DNA from: Deltaproteobacteria bacterium
GTDB taxonomy: Bacteria > JAMCPX01
Assembly: GCA_023489065.1 (NCBI GenBank)
Contig: JAMDCL010000128.1
Coordinates: forward strand, 4,541-10,585
Reading direction: 5' to 3'
Length of the DNA stretch: 6,045 bases
Each line of letters begins with the position of its first letter. Positions within the stretch are counted from its first letter, which is position 1. The notes under the pieces were generated by a model. It worked only from the letters and a program-made list of their open reading frames with translations. It had not been told where the DNA came from and did not search any database. Positions 5,044 to 6,045 of the stretch are shown piece by piece. Position numbers and translations under genes: made by a program.

Positions 5044-5769
5044 GTGGATAAAGATTTCGAGATAGCTTTAATTGTACCGTACGTATCCCAGAAGATGCAG
5101 ATTGTGGAGGCATTTTTAAAAAATACGAAGAAGGAATACAAGCCGGCAGTGCTGAAGACCTTCAACCTTTATTGCTGGTCGTCGAGCGACTCGCTCGGGA
5201 TTATTTTGTCGTTTGATTTTGTTACCTTTCTTCCGCGGTATTTTAACCCCATAAAATCATTTGCGGCAAAAGCGGGGGCAAAGATTTACGAGCTCATGGC
5301 TTTTGGTGAGAACGAGAGAAAGGAATTCAAAAGTAAATTCATACTGACATCGGACCTGAAATTCATCGGCGACTTCGACATTGCATTTGCATTGAACAGC
5401 ATTCTCAGGAGAACGAGCACAACGATGGGCAGAAAACATCCGCGGTACAACACAACTATCAAAGTTACTTTCAAATCACAGGATCAGTTTGTCCAGGAAT
5501 ATACAAAGGACATCTCCAAGGGCGGGATATTTGTTGCTACAGAAAAACAGCTCCCGTTGAATTCGAAAGTTGAATTGCTGCTGTCCCTTCCTGATTTTTC
5601 CCGGGATGTCAGAATATTAGGCGAGGTGGTGCACGCTGTCGGCCCGGAACAGGTCAAACAGCCCGGTGGCGGCAGAGTTGCAGGCATGGGTATCCAGTTT
5701 ATTGAATTCGAAGGTGACGGACAAAAGGCTTTAGAGGGGTATTTTAAGTCCCTGGACAAGGGATCGTAG
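5044..5769 (+). CDS. PilZ domain protein (c-di-GMP receptor) with unknown N-terminal domain
   Basis: The 241-residue product has a C-terminal PilZ domain (about 128-236) that binds the second messenger cyclic di-GMP. Both ligand motifs are intact: RKHPR (130-134, RxxxR) and DISKGG (156-161, DxSxxG), with GMGIQFIEF (214-222) closing the barrel. The style resembles the multicopy PilZ proteins of myxobacteria and related groups. Residues 1-125 form a separate, predicted soluble domain (IALIVPYVSQKMQIVEAFL, then YCWSSSDSLGIILSFDF) that I do not recognise; it lacks obvious membrane segments, receiver or GGDEF/EAL motifs. The start is GTG, chosen because AGGAG (5033-5037) lies 6 nt upstream and no ATG offers a better start. 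The output is probably a protein interaction changed by c-di-GMP, such as in motility or secretion, but neighbours give no clue. Confidence 0.85.
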   Translation: MDKDFEIALIVPYVSQKMQIVEAFLKNTKKEYKPAVLKTFNLYCWSSSDSLGIILSFDFVTFLPRYFNPIKSFAAKAGAKIYELMAFGENERKEFKSKFILTSDLKFIGDFDIAFALNSILRRTSTTMGRKHPRYNTTIKVTFKSQDQFVQEYTKDISKGGIFVATEKQLPLNSKVELLLSLPDFSRDVRILGEVVHAVGPEQVKQPGGGRVAGMGIQFIEFEGDGQKALEGYFKSLDKGS

Positions 5770-5792
5770 AAACCGCTTCCCGTAACCCGGAC

Positions 5793-6045
5793 CTACTTTA
5801 CCTGCCAGTGCTTTGAAAAAAATGTCAGTACAAACGGCGTAATCAGGGTCGTTACCACGACCATAAAGATGATGATCGCATATACCTTGCTGCTGATAAC
5901 GCCCATGTTCAGCCCGATAAGGGCGACGATCATGCCTACCTCTCCCCGCGGTATCATGCCCAGCCCTACGAAGTTCATCACCCCGAACCCGTAGCGAAAA
6001 GCACCGAGGCCGCATCCGATATATTTACCGGCAATGGCTATTATG
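5793..6045 (-). CDS. CPA2-type cation/proton antiporter, C-terminal end (truncated by window)
   Basis: The last 83 residues of an inner-membrane monovalent cation:proton antiporter (Kef/NapA-like) are encoded on the minus strand; the gene continues beyond the right edge. GKYIGCGLGAFRYGFG (6-21) followed by VGLGMIPRGEVGMIVALIGL (26-45) is the conserved loop and helix found near the end of the CPA2 membrane domain. Two hydrophobic helices (about 36-50 and 54-75) follow and the protein ends at FFSKHWQVK. It has no TrkA-N nucleotide-binding tail, unlike full Kef proteins, so a simple Na+/H+ or K+/H+ exchanger is more likely. It is convergent with the PilZ gene, 23 bp between stops, with no clear shared terminator. 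Confidence 0.87.
   Translation of the reverse strand, partial: IIAIAGKYIGCGLGAFRYGFGVMNFVGLGMIPRGEVGMIVALIGLNMGVISSKVYAIIIFMVVVTTLITPFVLTFFSKHWQVK

Noticed and set aside
5770..5792. Bidirectional terminator between the convergent PilZ and antiporter genes
   Set aside because: Only a 4-bp GGGA/TCCC pairing can be drawn and there is no T-run on either strand.

Overview
The window reads as ordinary chromosomal DNA of a Gram-negative, probably anaerobic bacterium. Roughly balanced base composition, a class A penicillin-binding protein, an EtfBA pair and a PilZ protein resembling the multicopy PilZ proteins of myxobacteria and relatives point to Desulfobacterota/Deltaproteobacteria or Nitrospirota. 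This placement is inference; there is no rRNA or marker gene.

Layout, left to right: (1) 1-399 (+) is the 3' end of a PBP1A-like transpeptidase, with the KTG motif inside the window. (2) 608-1954 (+) is a secernin-type C69 peptidase with a good extended -10 promoter and Shine-Dalgarno. (3) 2083-2832 and 2882-3886 (+) are etfB and etfA, the two subunits of an electron transfer flavoprotein. Their junction carries a perfect 35-bp tandem duplication and a (CATG)3 run that places three ATGs in three frames. (4) 3866-4092 is a non-coding segment bounded by long imperfect inverted repeats starting at TTAA. It looks like a small non-autonomous insertion (MITE-like) in the last codons of etfA. (5) 4173-4946 (+) is an alpha/beta-hydrolase lipase, preceded by a stem-loop and a 7-codon leader ORF that overlaps its start codon. 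(6) 5044-5769 (+) is a PilZ (c-di-GMP receptor) protein with an unrecognised N-terminal domain. (7) 5793-6045 (-) is the C-terminal end of a CPA2-type cation/proton antiporter, convergent with the PilZ gene.

The genes do not form one pathway. Only etfB-etfA is a clear functional unit, passing electrons from acyl-CoA or other flavin dehydrogenases to a quinone-linked acceptor; no partner dehydrogenase or Etf:quinone oxidoreductase lies in the window. The remaining genes cover cell wall, peptidase, lipase, c-di-GMP and ion homeostasis roles, each apparently with its own expression signals.

No new multi-gene system is visible. The most interesting structure is non-coding: the TTAA-bounded inverted-repeat element at the 3' end of etfA, whose removal in silico restores a stop codon, and the duplicated, hairpin-rich etfB/etfA junction with competing start codons. 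No tRNA, rRNA, CRISPR array or full-length insertion sequence was seen. All pairings and alignments were done by eye.
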